From the NCBI RefSeq assembly GCF_016765585.1, contig NZ_JAESWC010000001.1, positions 558,001 through 622,000 on the forward strand: 64,000 bases of DNA, read 5' to 3'. The notes beneath the pieces were generated by a model. It was not told the DNA's origin. It made no database searches and saw nothing but the letters and a program-made list of their open reading frames with translations. Origin of the DNA: Clostridium rhizosphaerae. Lineage in GTDB: Bacteria > Bacillota > Clostridia > Clostridiales > Clostridiaceae. The position numbers were made by a program, and so were the translations under genes. Positions 17,243-25,506 of this stretch are shown piece after piece. Numbering within the stretch: the stretch's first letter is position 1; each line of letters starts with the position of its first letter.

Positions 17243-18214
17243 ATGAAAGTCTTGATTACTGGTGGAGCAGGTTATATTGGAAGTCATACTAATCGTTATT
17301 TCAACCAAAAAGGGATTGAAACGGTTATTATCGATAATTTAATTAATGGTCACAAAGAAGCTGTTACTTCTGGAAAGCTTGTAGAGGGAGATTTCGGCGA
17401 TAAATTACTAATCAATAATATATTATCTTCTGGTGATTTTGATGCCATAGTTCACTTTGCCGCTTTTGCTGATGTAGCGGATTCCGTTGCAAATCCGGCA
17501 AAGTACTATGAAAACAATGTGTCAAAAATGATTACATTGCTTGACGCCGCAGTGGCCAATAATGTTAAGTATTTTGTTTTTTCATCTTCAGCAGCTACTT
17601 TTGGAGAGCCGCAATATTTGCCCATTGATGAAAAGCATCAGCAGCAGCCAATTAACCCATATGGATTGACTAAATTAATCGGAGAAAAGATTCTAGAGGA
17701 CTATGACCATGCATATGGTATAAAGTTTTGCGCGTTCAGATATTTCAATGCAGCTGGTGATTCTAAGGATGGAATGATAGGCGAAGCTCACAATCCTGAA
17801 CATCATATTATTCCTTTGATACTCCATGCAGCCATGGATGGGGCAGCTGAATTGAAAGTGTTTGGAAGTGACTACCCTACACGAGATGGAAGTTGTCTAA
17901 GAGACTATATTCATGTGGATGATTTAGCTGACGCTCACTATAGAGGTCTTATGCATATAATACAGCATAATGTATCTGAAGCCTTTAACTTAGGAAGCAA
18001 TAACGGATTTACGGTATTGGAGATAATCAATGAATGTGAAAAGATTACAGGAAAAAAAATAAAATACAAAGTTGTCGGAAGGCGTCCAGGGGATCCTGCA
18101 AGTCTCGTAGCTTCGAATGAAAAAGCAAAAAAGATACTTGGCTGGGAACCTAAGAATGATATATCAGCAATAATAAGAGATGCTTGGAAATGGCAAACCA
18201 ATAAACGATATTAG
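17243..18214 (+). CDS. galE: UDP-glucose 4-epimerase-like SDR
   Basis: An extended short-chain dehydrogenase of 323 residues: Rossmann motif GGAGYIGSH, SSSAATFG with the catalytic Ser, NPYGLTK with the Tyr/Lys pair, and RYFNAAGDSKDGMIGE typical of GalE. The start chosen is the ATG at 17243 (MKVLITGG); a GTG three codons earlier has its ribosome-binding site too close. Within the heptose operon it may supply UDP-galactose or UDP-GalNAc for the same glycan. Substrate range (Glc/Gal or GlcNAc/GalNAc) cannot be told from the sequence alone. Confidence 0.88.
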   Translation: MKVLITGGAGYIGSHTNRYFNQKGIETVIIDNLINGHKEAVTSGKLVEGDFGDKLLINNILSSGDFDAIVHFAAFADVADSVANPAKYYENNVSKMITLLDAAVANNVKYFVFSSSAATFGEPQYLPIDEKHQQQPINPYGLTKLIGEKILEDYDHAYGIKFCAFRYFNAAGDSKDGMIGEAHNPEHHIIPLILHAAMDGAAELKVFGSDYPTRDGSCLRDYIHVDDLADAHYRGLMHIIQHNVSEAFNLGSNNGFTVLEIINECEKITGKKIKYKVVGRRPGDPASLVASNEKAKKILGWEPKNDISAIIRDAWKWQTNKRY

Positions 18215-18245
18215 TGCTTGAGGCAGAAGAATTTGAGGTGATAAA

Positions 18246-18965
18246 TTGAAAGCTTTTCTATTAGCAGCAGGCTTTGGAACACGACTGAAGCCGCTAACGG
18301 ATATTACACCAAAATGTTTGGTGCCTATAGCCGGGCAGCCTTTGCTGTTTTGGTGGTTTCAGCTCTTAGAACGTCATGGAGTAACTGAAGTACTAATCAA
18401 TACGCATTATTTATTTGGACAAGTTCGCCAGTATATCAATTATTACAATAAAAAAGGGAAACTATATGTCCACGAATTTTATGAACCAGTTCTTTTAGGA
18501 AGCGGCGGGACAGTAGCAGCAAACAAAAGTTTTGTATCAAAGGAAGAAAGCTTTTTGATTTGCTATGCTGATAATCTAACTGATGTCAATATAGGCTCCA
18601 TGATTGAGTTTCACAATTCTCATGATGGAATATTAACAATGGCACTTTTTCATGCAAATAACCCCAAGCAGTGCGGCATCGCACAAGTTGATAAAAATAG
18701 AAAGATAGTTGAATTTATTGAAAAACCACAAAATCCAACAAGCAATTTAGCCAATGCCGGCATATATGCGGCAAGGAAAGAAATATTTGATTTTTTCCCC
18801 AATAGGAAGTTTATTGATTTTGGTAATGATATATTGCCGCAGCTTGCTGGGCATATGTATGGCTGGGAGATACAGGACTATCTCATAGATATCGGTACGC
18901 TAGAAAATTATGAAAAGGCAAAATTGGATTGGAGCAGCAAAAAAATTATGTACGGTGTTTATTAG
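18246..18965 (+). CDS. hddC: D-glycero-alpha-D-manno-heptose 1-phosphate guanylyltransferase
   Basis: A 239-residue nucleotidyltransferase with the signature LAAGFGTRLKPLTDITPKCL and the metal-binding region LICYADNLTDVN. It would join GTP and heptose 1-phosphate to give GDP-heptose. TTG start with GAGGTGATAAA upstream. The family also includes mannose- and glucose-phosphate nucleotidyltransferases; the assignment to HddC rests on hddA, gmhB and gmhA around it. Its stop TAG is part of the TAGGAGG that opens the repeat element following it. Confidence 0.87.
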   Translation: MKAFLLAAGFGTRLKPLTDITPKCLVPIAGQPLLFWWFQLLERHGVTEVLINTHYLFGQVRQYINYYNKKGKLYVHEFYEPVLLGSGGTVAANKSFVSKEESFLICYADNLTDVNIGSMIEFHNSHDGILTMALFHANNPKQCGIAQVDKNRKIVEFIEKPQNPTSNLANAGIYAARKEIFDFFPNRKFIDFGNDILPQLAGHMYGWEIQDYLIDIGTLENYEKAKLDWSSKKIMYGVY

Positions 18966-19054
18966 GAGGTTAAAGTCCTAAATGGACTTTAACGGGTAAT
19001 TTGCGAACGGAGTGAGTACTCTAAATTACCCAGTGTGACGACTGGAAGGAGGAA
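18965..19054 (+). repeat. Intercistronic double-hairpin element, copy A (hddC|gmhA)
   Basis: Begins GGAGG right at the hddC stop. Hairpin 1 is TTAAAGTCC/GGACTTTAA at 18970-18978 and 18984-18992 with loop TAAAT. Hairpin 2 is GGGTAATTT/AAATTACCC at 18994-19002 and 19023-19031. The element ends CAGTGTGACGACTGGAAGGAGG, whose GGAGG is the gmhA ribosome-binding site. Same architecture as the copies at 28741-28950, 42664-42844 and 55578-55663. Confidence 0.88.
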
Positions 19055-19058
19055 TAAA

Positions 19059-19643
19059 ATGGATTACAGCAAAAATATTAAAGCTTATATTGCCAAGGAA
19101 ATTGAAGTTCTCAATATGCTGGACATTGATACCATCAATTTAGCAATAAATGAAATTGTAGCTGCATTCGAGAGAGAAGGTAATATCTATATTTTTGGGA
19201 ATGGCGGAAGTGCAGCTACAGCTTCACATTTTGCAAATGATTTTAATAAGGGTATTTCAGAATATACTAAGAAAAAGTTTAGATTTATCTGTTTGAATGA
19301 CAATGTGCCTACTGTTATGGCTGTAGCCAATGATATTAGCTATGATGAGATATTTAGATTCCAACTGCTTGGAAAGTTAAAGCATGAGGATTTAGTAATA
19401 GGAATTAGTGGGAGCGGAAATAGCAAGAATGTGGTAAATGCTATTGAATATGCAAAACAAGAAGGAATTAGAACTCTCGGCATAACTGGATTTAATGGCG
19501 GGAAAGTAAAACAGATAGTTGATGTCTCACTTCATGTACCGATTAATAATATGCAAATTACTGAAGATATTCATATGGTGTTCGACCACATGATAATGAC
19601 TGTACTTTATCAAGTGTGGAACCTGCTTGCAATTAAGTTTTGA
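19059..19643 (+). CDS. gmhA: Sedoheptulose 7-phosphate isomerase
   Basis: A 194-residue SIS-domain isomerase: IYIFGNGGSAATASHFANDF near residue 43 and VIGISGSGNSKNVVNAIEYA near residue 115, with the catalytic Glu/His in QITEDIHMVFDHMI. It makes D-glycero-D-manno-heptose 7-phosphate, the first step of the route. The ATG at 19059 follows the GGAGG of the repeat element by 5 bases; the eight-codon longer reading lies inside the repeat and is unlikely. Last gene of the operon, followed by a terminator. Confidence 0.92.
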   Translation: MDYSKNIKAYIAKEIEVLNMLDIDTINLAINEIVAAFEREGNIYIFGNGGSAATASHFANDFNKGISEYTKKKFRFICLNDNVPTVMAVANDISYDEIFRFQLLGKLKHEDLVIGISGSGNSKNVVNAIEYAKQEGIRTLGITGFNGGKVKQIVDVSLHVPINNMQITEDIHMVFDHMIMTVLYQVWNLLAIKF

Positions 19644-19696
19644 AAGCTGCAGATTTTTGTGGTTTTTAATAATTATCTTTATATATCATAAGTCCT

Positions 19697-19735
19697 AACT
19701 AAGCGATGGATACAATCTCCTTCGCTTAGTTTTTT
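19697..19735 (+). terminator. Terminator of the heptose operon
   Basis: AACTAAGCGA at 19697-19706 pairs with TCGCTTAGTT at 19722-19731, followed by TTTTT. Confidence 0.92.
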
Positions 19736-19805
19736 AGAGTCCAATCATAAGTATACCCTTTATAAAATTGAGTCTAAAATTATTCAAAACTTATTAAAAT
19801 ACATC

Positions 19806-19866
19806 TTGACTTTGTGACTCACCAGTCATATAATATGACTATAAAGTCATATGACCCAAAAGTCAC
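19806..19866 (+). promoter_or_regulatory. Sigma-A promoter with three TetR-type operator sites
   Basis: TTGACT at 19806-19811 and TATAAT at 19829-19834 with a 17-base spacer make a near-consensus promoter. Three 16-bp dyads of the form RTGACY-N4-AGTCAY overlap it: GTGACT..AGTCAT at 19814-19829, ATGACT..AGTCAT at 19835-19850 and ATGACC..AGTCAC at 19851-19866. The first two are 21 bp apart centre to centre, two helical turns; the second and third abut. Binding would cover the spacer, start site and early transcript, so autorepression by the TetR protein downstream is expected. Confidence 0.85.
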
Positions 19867-19959
19867 ACGTATTAAGAATTTTAATACCAATTATATCTAT
19901 ACTAACTTAACTTCAAATTTTTATAAAACCAGCAAGCATTACAGAAAGGAACTATAGAA

Positions 19960-20607
19960 ATGCCAAAAGAAACTTTTTTAAATCTTAATGAAGAAAAACA
20001 AGAGAAGATAATGAGAGCAGCCATAAGTGAATTTGTAAAGCACGGTTTTGAAAAAGGAAATATTGGAGATATTGCTAAGAATGCAGGAGTTGCAAAAGGA
20101 AGTATGTATCAGTATTTCGAGAACAAAAGAGAGCTCTTTTTATATTCCGAACAATGGTGTGTTGAATTGCTTATGAAAAAATACGGCAAATACATGGTGG
20201 TTACTAATAAAGATATTAATATTTTTGATTTTTTGTATGAAAGTTCAAAAGAACTTTGGATACAAATGAGAGAAGAAAGAGAGTCTATTATCTTCATTCA
20301 AGATGTATTCCTAGGTAAATATAACACTTTAACGGATGAATCTATGTCATATATGATGAAAGTTTCGAATGAATATACTCTTCAGCTTATACGTCAAGGT
20401 AAAGATAATGGTCATATTAGAAAGGACATAGATGATAATCTTCTATCTCTTTATATTACAGGAACATCCCTAAAATTTAAAGAATACATGATGAACAGAG
20501 CAAGAATCCTAGGAGAAGATATTATAGATGAGCCTTTTGAACGTGTTGAAAAGGAATTAAAAGCTATGATTGAATTAATCAAAAACGGTATGGGAGGAAC
20601 AAAATAA
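19960..20607 (+). CDS. TetR-family transcriptional regulator of the ABC exporter operon
   Basis: A 215-residue protein with an N-terminal TetR helix-turn-helix (EKIMRAAISEFVKHGFEKGN, IGDIAKNAGVAKGSMYQYFENK) and a ligand-binding helical C-terminal part. AAAGGAAC lies upstream. It is first in an operon with the ABC ATPase (1-base overlap) and permease, and three operator dyads cover its promoter, so it most likely represses its own operon until a compound binds. Inducer unknown. Confidence 0.92.
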   Translation: MPKETFLNLNEEKQEKIMRAAISEFVKHGFEKGNIGDIAKNAGVAKGSMYQYFENKRELFLYSEQWCVELLMKKYGKYMVVTNKDINIFDFLYESSKELWIQMREERESIIFIQDVFLGKYNTLTDESMSYMMKVSNEYTLQLIRQGKDNGHIRKDIDDNLLSLYITGTSLKFKEYMMNRARILGEDIIDEPFERVEKELKAMIELIKNGMGGTK

Positions 20608-21305
20608 TGTTTTTAAAAGTAGAAAATTTAAAAAAGAGTTATAAAACCGGAGATATTACTACACAAGTTCTAAAAGGCGTTGGTATGGATTTAAGCAAAG
20701 GGGAAATTGGAGTTATACTCGGGCCTTCAGGTTCTGGAAAATCTACTCTTCTCAATATAATAGGAGGAATTGACAGATGCGATTCAGGCACTGTTTTAGT
20801 AGACAATATTGAAATTACAAAATTAAATGACAATAAGCTTACTGACTATAGAAGAGAAAATATAGGCTTCATATTTCAGTTTTATAACTTAATTCCTAAT
20901 TTAACAGTGGGAGAAAATATTGAAGTTGTTTCGAATATAAGCAAAACCCCTTTAAATACTGATGAAGTTTTAAAGGCTGTAGGAATGCTTGATAAGAAAC
21001 ACAGATTTCCTAAAGAGTTAAGCGGAGGAGAGCAGCAAAGAGTTTCCATTGCAAGAGCCATAGTAAAAAATCCAAAGCTTTTACTTTGTGATGAACCAAC
21101 AGGGGCTCTTGACTTTGTAACCTCCAGAGAAATATTAAAGCTTCTTCAGCAGATTAATAAGGATTTTGGTACAACTATATTAATGATAACTCATAATAGT
21201 GCAATTAGCGCTATGGCTAATAGAGTTTATAAGGTTAGAAGCGGAGAAATTGTTGAGAGCATAATTAATAGCACAATTATGCCTGCAGAAAGGATTGAAT
21301 GGTAA
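20607..21305 (+). CDS. ABC transporter ATP-binding protein
   Basis: A 232-residue MacB/LolD-type ATPase: Walker A GPSGSGKST, GFIFQFYNLIPNLTVGEN, signature LSGGEQQR, Walker B LLLCDEPTGALD, His in MITHN. Start overlaps the TetR stop (TAATG). It powers the FtsX-type permease encoded next. Confidence 0.95.
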   Translation: MFLKVENLKKSYKTGDITTQVLKGVGMDLSKGEIGVILGPSGSGKSTLLNIIGGIDRCDSGTVLVDNIEITKLNDNKLTDYRRENIGFIFQFYNLIPNLTVGENIEVVSNISKTPLNTDEVLKAVGMLDKKHRFPKELSGGEQQRVSIARAIVKNPKLLLCDEPTGALDFVTSREILKLLQQINKDFGTTILMITHNSAISAMANRVYKVRSGEIVESIINSTIMPAERIEW

Positions 21306-23548
21306 TGATTATTAATAAAAAAATAAAGTGTACCATGCTGGAAAGCAAGTCTCAATATCTTGGTTCCTTAGTACTCATTATCTTAAGCTGCCTTCTTTAT
21401 ACTATGTTTAATTTGCTTTCAACTAATATGGCTGGATTGTCTTCTTCCTTTGAAAAAAATTATAAGCAGGAAGACGCAAACTTTATACTGGATAAAAAAC
21501 TCAATAACATATCCGCTTTAGAACAAAATTTCAATATGAGTATAGAAGAGAGCAAATCAGTTGATTATTCTATATCAAAAGATAAGACCCTAAGGATATT
21601 CAGTGAAAATACCAAAGTTAATGTACCTGCGATAATCGAAGGAACTTCCTTAAGCGCTGGTAACATTATTATTGATCCAAGCTATGCTAAAGCAAATAAG
21701 TTAAAAGTTGGAGATAGCATAAAGTTATATGATAAAAACTTTAAAATATCCGGATTTATGTCTCTTCCAAATTATATATACCCACTAAGAACAGAATCAG
21801 ATTTGATGAATGATCCTAATAATTTTGGAATAGCCGTAATAGGAAAAGAAGACTTTAATGCACTTAACAAGGGAAATAGTTTTTATACTATTAGATTTAA
21901 TGGTGATAGAAGCAATATTGATAATAGTATCACTCAATTTAAAGACTTCTTAAGAAGTAATAATTTTATTATCCTCGGATGGATGAATATTACTGATAAT
22001 GTTAGAGTTACTTATGTCACTGCTAAGCTTAAAGGAATCGATCAAATGAGTTCTTCTGCGCCAATAGCTATACTTATTCTTACCTGTATACTGACAGGTA
22101 TAGTGATGTGGAGAATGCTAAAAAGAGAAGCAGTTATTATAGGAACTCTCTATGCTTTAGGCTATAAAAAAAGAGAGATTGTGAAGCATTATCTTATGTA
22201 TCCTCTCTCAATTGCTTTGCTTGGAGGTATTGTTGGTACAATTCTAGGTGCATTAACACTAAAGCCTATGCTTAACTTTATGGTGTCATACTTTAATATG
22301 CCCGTTGGCTCAGTAAGTTTCAATATAAACTATATTATAATAAGCGTTCTTCTTCCATTAATATTTTTAGTAATTTGCAGTTACTTTGTAGTAAATAAAG
22401 CGCTTAAAAGCTCACCTGTTGAGCTTATGAGAGGCGGTAAAGAAAACAATAAAGTTGGATTCTTAGAGAGAAAGATAAAGCTTGATAAGTTAAAATTTAA
22501 TACTAAGTTTAAAATAAGGGAGCAGCTAAGAAGCATACCAAGAAGTTTATTCCTTTTGCTTGGTATTATAATAGCTACCATGATGCTATTAATGGGCTTT
22601 GCAGCAAAAAGCTCTATTGATTATCTAATGAAGGATTCCTTTAGTGAAGCCTTTAAGTACAACTATCAATACGTGTTTAATTCTATTCAGAATGGAGTTT
22701 CAAATGGTGGTGAAGCTTTTTCTGAAATACCGGCAGCATTAAAGTCAGATAACAAAGCAACCTTTACAATATACGGAGTAACCCCTGATTCTAAATATAT
22801 TACCTTCAAAGATAAATCAGGCACTACTTTAAAATCAGATAAAATTATTATTACAAGACCACTTGCTGATAAACTAAATATAAAACAGGGAGATATTATT
22901 CAATTTGTTAACAGGCTTGACTCAAAAGCATATAACGTAACGGTGGATAGTATCGCCGAAACCTACGTAGGTCAGTATGTTTATATACCTCTTGATAAAC
23001 TAAATGATATGTTTGATTACCCAGCCGGAAGCTACATGGGACTATGGAGCACAGAAAAGCTTGACATTCCTGAAAACAAGCTTTTAGCTTCTGTGACAGT
23101 TGATGACATGAGGAAAGCCTTCGATACTATGACACAGCCTCTTCAAGCTTCTATAGGAACTATAGCCTTTATGTCCTTTATAATCGGGCTCATAGTGATA
23201 TATGTTGTTACTTCACTTACAATAGAGGAAAATAAGGAAAATATATCACTTATGAAGGTATTAGGTTATAGGAAAAATGAAGTATATTCCCTCATTTTGA
23301 ACAGCTCTTCTTTCATAGTTATAGCTGGCTACATTTTAGGGGTACCTCTTCTTCTAGTATCCTTAAAAGCAATGTTTGCATCAGTAACAAAAGATATGAG
23401 TATCTCCTTTCCTGTAACTATTGGTTATGGCTATCTTATTGCAGGGTTTATAATAATATTTTTAACCTATGAACTATCAAAACTTTTGAGTAGAAAGAAA
23501 GTAAATAGGATTTCCATGGCTGAGGCCTTAAAATCTAGAATGGAATAA
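21299..23548 (+). CDS. ABC transporter permease, two FtsX domains
   Basis: A 749-residue permease with an N-terminal helix, an extracytoplasmic domain, three helices at about 250-365, a second helix-ectodomain unit from about 415, and a C-terminal three-helix FtsX domain at about 620-740 including VMKVLGYR-like coupling sequence (LMKVLGYRKNEV). Overlaps the ATPase gene by 7 bases; an ATG two codons on would overlap by 1. With the ATPase it forms an exporter under TetR control. It is organised like the 4178-7395 system but clearly diverged. Confidence 0.92.
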   Translation: MVMIINKKIKCTMLESKSQYLGSLVLIILSCLLYTMFNLLSTNMAGLSSSFEKNYKQEDANFILDKKLNNISALEQNFNMSIEESKSVDYSISKDKTLRIFSENTKVNVPAIIEGTSLSAGNIIIDPSYAKANKLKVGDSIKLYDKNFKISGFMSLPNYIYPLRTESDLMNDPNNFGIAVIGKEDFNALNKGNSFYTIRFNGDRSNIDNSITQFKDFLRSNNFIILGWMNITDNVRVTYVTAKLKGIDQMSSSAPIAILILTCILTGIVMWRMLKREAVIIGTLYALGYKKREIVKHYLMYPLSIALLGGIVGTILGALTLKPMLNFMVSYFNMPVGSVSFNINYIIISVLLPLIFLVICSYFVVNKALKSSPVELMRGGKENNKVGFLERKIKLDKLKFNTKFKIREQLRSIPRSLFLLLGIIIATMMLLMGFAAKSSIDYLMKDSFSEAFKYNYQYVFNSIQNGVSNGGEAFSEIPAALKSDNKATFTIYGVTPDSKYITFKDKSGTTLKSDKIIITRPLADKLNIKQGDIIQFVNRLDSKAYNVTVDSIAETYVGQYVYIPLDKLNDMFDYPAGSYMGLWSTEKLDIPENKLLASVTVDDMRKAFDTMTQPLQASIGTIAFMSFIIGLIVIYVVTSLTIEENKENISLMKVLGYRKNEVYSLILNSSSFIVIAGYILGVPLLLVSLKAMFASVTKDMSISFPVTIGYGYLIAGFIIIFLTYELSKLLSRKKVNRISMAEALKSRME

Positions 23549-23554
23549 GAGCAA

Positions 23555-23598
23555 AAAAGACAGCAAGCAAAGTTCTAAAGCTTTGTTTACTGTCTTTT
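23555..23598 (+). terminator. Bidirectional terminator between convergent genes
   Basis: AAAAGACAG at 23555-23563 pairs with CTGTCTTTT at 23590-23598, with an inner CAAAG/CTTTG stem. Confidence 0.85.
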
Positions 23599-23658
23599 AT
23601 ATTTAAAACAATCATTGTATCATCTTTCTCATAAGCCTTCCATGAAGCCCTTCATCCT

Positions 23659-24756
23659 TTATGAACAATTATCTAAGAGTCCCTTAACCTGAAGCTCTTT
23701 CTCAAATAGCAAACAACCTCCAGCATGTTCCCCTAATAGCATTCCCGTTTCCTTCAACCTTTTGAATAAAGGTGATTGAAGAGCTTCAAGGAGAGTGCAG
23801 TCTTTTATATTAGTATCTGAATATGGCGAGAACGGGCATGGCTCTGCCCCACCGTTTACACTAATATGGAAAAAGCCTCTTCCAGCAGCAAGACATCCTC
23901 CTGTATATTTTTCATCTCCAGGAAATGATAGAAAAATAGCATCTTCATATTCTTTCCTAAGCTGCTCTTGGTTATTTTCAAGTATTACACGTTCTTTATC
24001 AGTAGGTGCAAGTTCTTTAGTTACCTCAGTTACCGGAACATACTCTACAAATATTATACCCTTACAGCCCAAACGATACAGCTCATCAAAAAATGTCTTG
24101 CTTGTAACTATCTCAGTATTTTCAGTTGTAACTGTTATAGACGCTCCAAATAATATCCCTTTTTCTTTTAAAGTCTTCATAACTTTAATTATAGAATTAT
24201 AAGTACCCTTTCCTCTCCTTTTGTCCGTTTGCTCTTCATTTCCTTCTATACTAATCATCGGTATAAGATTTCTATTGGAATCAAATAATTTTACATAATT
24301 ATTATCAATAATTGTCCCATTTGTAAAGATAGGAAATATAACTTCTTTTACTTTTGCCGCCTCCTCCATTACATCTTTTCTCATTAATGGCTCTCCTCCA
24401 GCAAGCAGTATAAATGAAACTCCTAAATCCCCAGACTCTCTAAAAATTTCTCCCCATCTTTCTGTTGATAATTGATTTATATCTAAGTTTTCTCCACAGG
24501 ACTTATTTGCTCTTGCATAACAGCCTTTACAAAATAAATTGCACCTGCTGGTTATACTTGAGATTAAAAATGGCGGTATATCTTGTCCTTTGTTTGAAAG
24601 CAAGGTCCTTTTTCTTTGGGCTTCTTTGCTTGCAAGCATATATTTCATGACAAAAGCTGTTTCCTTAGGGTTTTTTAATGATGCTTTCACTATATTTTTT
24701 ACTATATTTTCAATTCCGCTGCTCATATATTCTGACAAGTCGAACTTTTCTTCCAT
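23659..24756 (-). CDS. Radical SAM protein with SPASM-like C-terminus
   Basis: A 365-residue radical SAM enzyme. The cluster motif is RCNLFCKGCYAR (Cys72, Cys76, Cys79), followed by the SAM-binding LLAGGEPLMRKD. The C-terminal part has further Cys residues (GGCLAAGRGFFHISVNGG, EPCPFSPY, then GGCLLF and a final NCS) in a pattern close to the SPASM/twitch auxiliary cluster domain. The N-terminal 60 residues are an extra helical segment. GGGAGA precedes the start. It stands alone with no precursor peptide visible next to it, so its substrate is open: peptide or protein modification, or heme/cofactor chemistry, are family options. Confidence 0.88.
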   Translation of the reverse strand: MEEKFDLSEYMSSGIENIVKNIVKASLKNPKETAFVMKYMLASKEAQRKRTLLSNKGQDIPPFLISSITSRCNLFCKGCYARANKSCGENLDINQLSTERWGEIFRESGDLGVSFILLAGGEPLMRKDVMEEAAKVKEVIFPIFTNGTIIDNNYVKLFDSNRNLIPMISIEGNEEQTDKRRGKGTYNSIIKVMKTLKEKGILFGASITVTTENTEIVTSKTFFDELYRLGCKGIIFVEYVPVTEVTKELAPTDKERVILENNQEQLRKEYEDAIFLSFPGDEKYTGGCLAAGRGFFHISVNGGAEPCPFSPYSDTNIKDCTLLEALQSPLFKRLKETGMLLGEHAGGCLLFEKELQVKGLLDNCS

Positions 24757-24871
24757 TATAACATCTCCCTTTTTTAAACCACTCTTATATTATATACTTC
24801 TTTTATGACATGAATGTGATTAATTCTTTTATATGTATTTTAAAATATTATTTTATTGACTCTAAAGCTCT

Positions 24872-24927
24872 ATAAAAATAGCGCAAATATATTTAGACTT
24901 CTCCAAATATATTTGCGCTATTTTTAT
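24872..24927 (-). terminator. Strong terminator of the pyr operon, overlapping the NUDIX stop codon
   Basis: Perfect 21-bp arms at 24874-24894 and 24905-24925 with a 10-base loop, flanked by A and T runs. The stop codon of the NUDIX gene (24924-24926) is inside the stem. Confidence 0.95.
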
Positions 24928-25481
24928 AATTCTTTAATCTTACTAATAAGCTTTTCGTATACTTTCTGCATATGTGCCTCATTACTGTATTCATTGACTT
25001 TATCAATAGGAACCCATCTTACACCGCTGTTTTCATCTTCTTTTATAGTTAAAGCTTCTTGTTCATCAGCTTCAAGCAAATAAGCTATAGATAAGTGAAG
25101 ATGCGGTGCTACATAGTTGCCCTTTTTTATATGACCCACCACAGTTAGTATATCTATAGAAAATATGTCTTTAGTTACAGGATATACACTTTTAACTCCG
25201 GTTTCTTCTCTAACTTCTCTAATTGCTACAGTTAAAAGGTCTTCTTCTCCATCAGCATGTCCTCCTGTCCACGACCATGAGTTATATATATTATGATGTA
25301 CCATTAGAACTTTATCTTTATTTTTATTTACAACGAAAGCTGAGCTTGTAATATGTGCTATTTCATTATTTCTAGTTAGCACATCATCAAAAATATTAAT
25401 GCAGTTTAAGATTATTTCTTTATCCTTTTTTTCCTGCTCATTATAGGGTTTGTAGTTTTTTATAGAATTTATCCAATTCAC
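24924..25481 (-). CDS. NUDIX hydrolase
   Basis: A 185-residue protein with the NUDIX box G-x5-E-x7-REVREETGV (in GGHADGEEDLLTVAIREVREE). GTG start. It follows carB by about 25 bases and ends at the strong terminator, so it is the last gene of the pyrimidine operon. A nucleotide-related substrate would suit the context, but the family is broad and the substrate cannot be told. Confidence 0.9.
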   Translation of the reverse strand: MNWINSIKNYKPYNEQEKKDKEIILNCINIFDDVLTRNNEIAHITSSAFVVNKNKDKVLMVHHNIYNSWSWTGGHADGEEDLLTVAIREVREETGVKSVYPVTKDIFSIDILTVVGHIKKGNYVAPHLHLSIAYLLEADEQEALTIKEDENSGVRWVPIDKVNEYSNEAHMQKVYEKLISKIKEL

Positions 25482-25506
25482 TTTTACTCACATCCCTTAG
25501 TTCATT

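Noticed and set aside
15721-19643. Heptose genes as part of LPS core synthesis
   Set aside because: All other content is Gram-positive; no LPS genes are present, and the GDP-heptose (not ADP-heptose) route is encoded, as in Gram-positive surface glycans.
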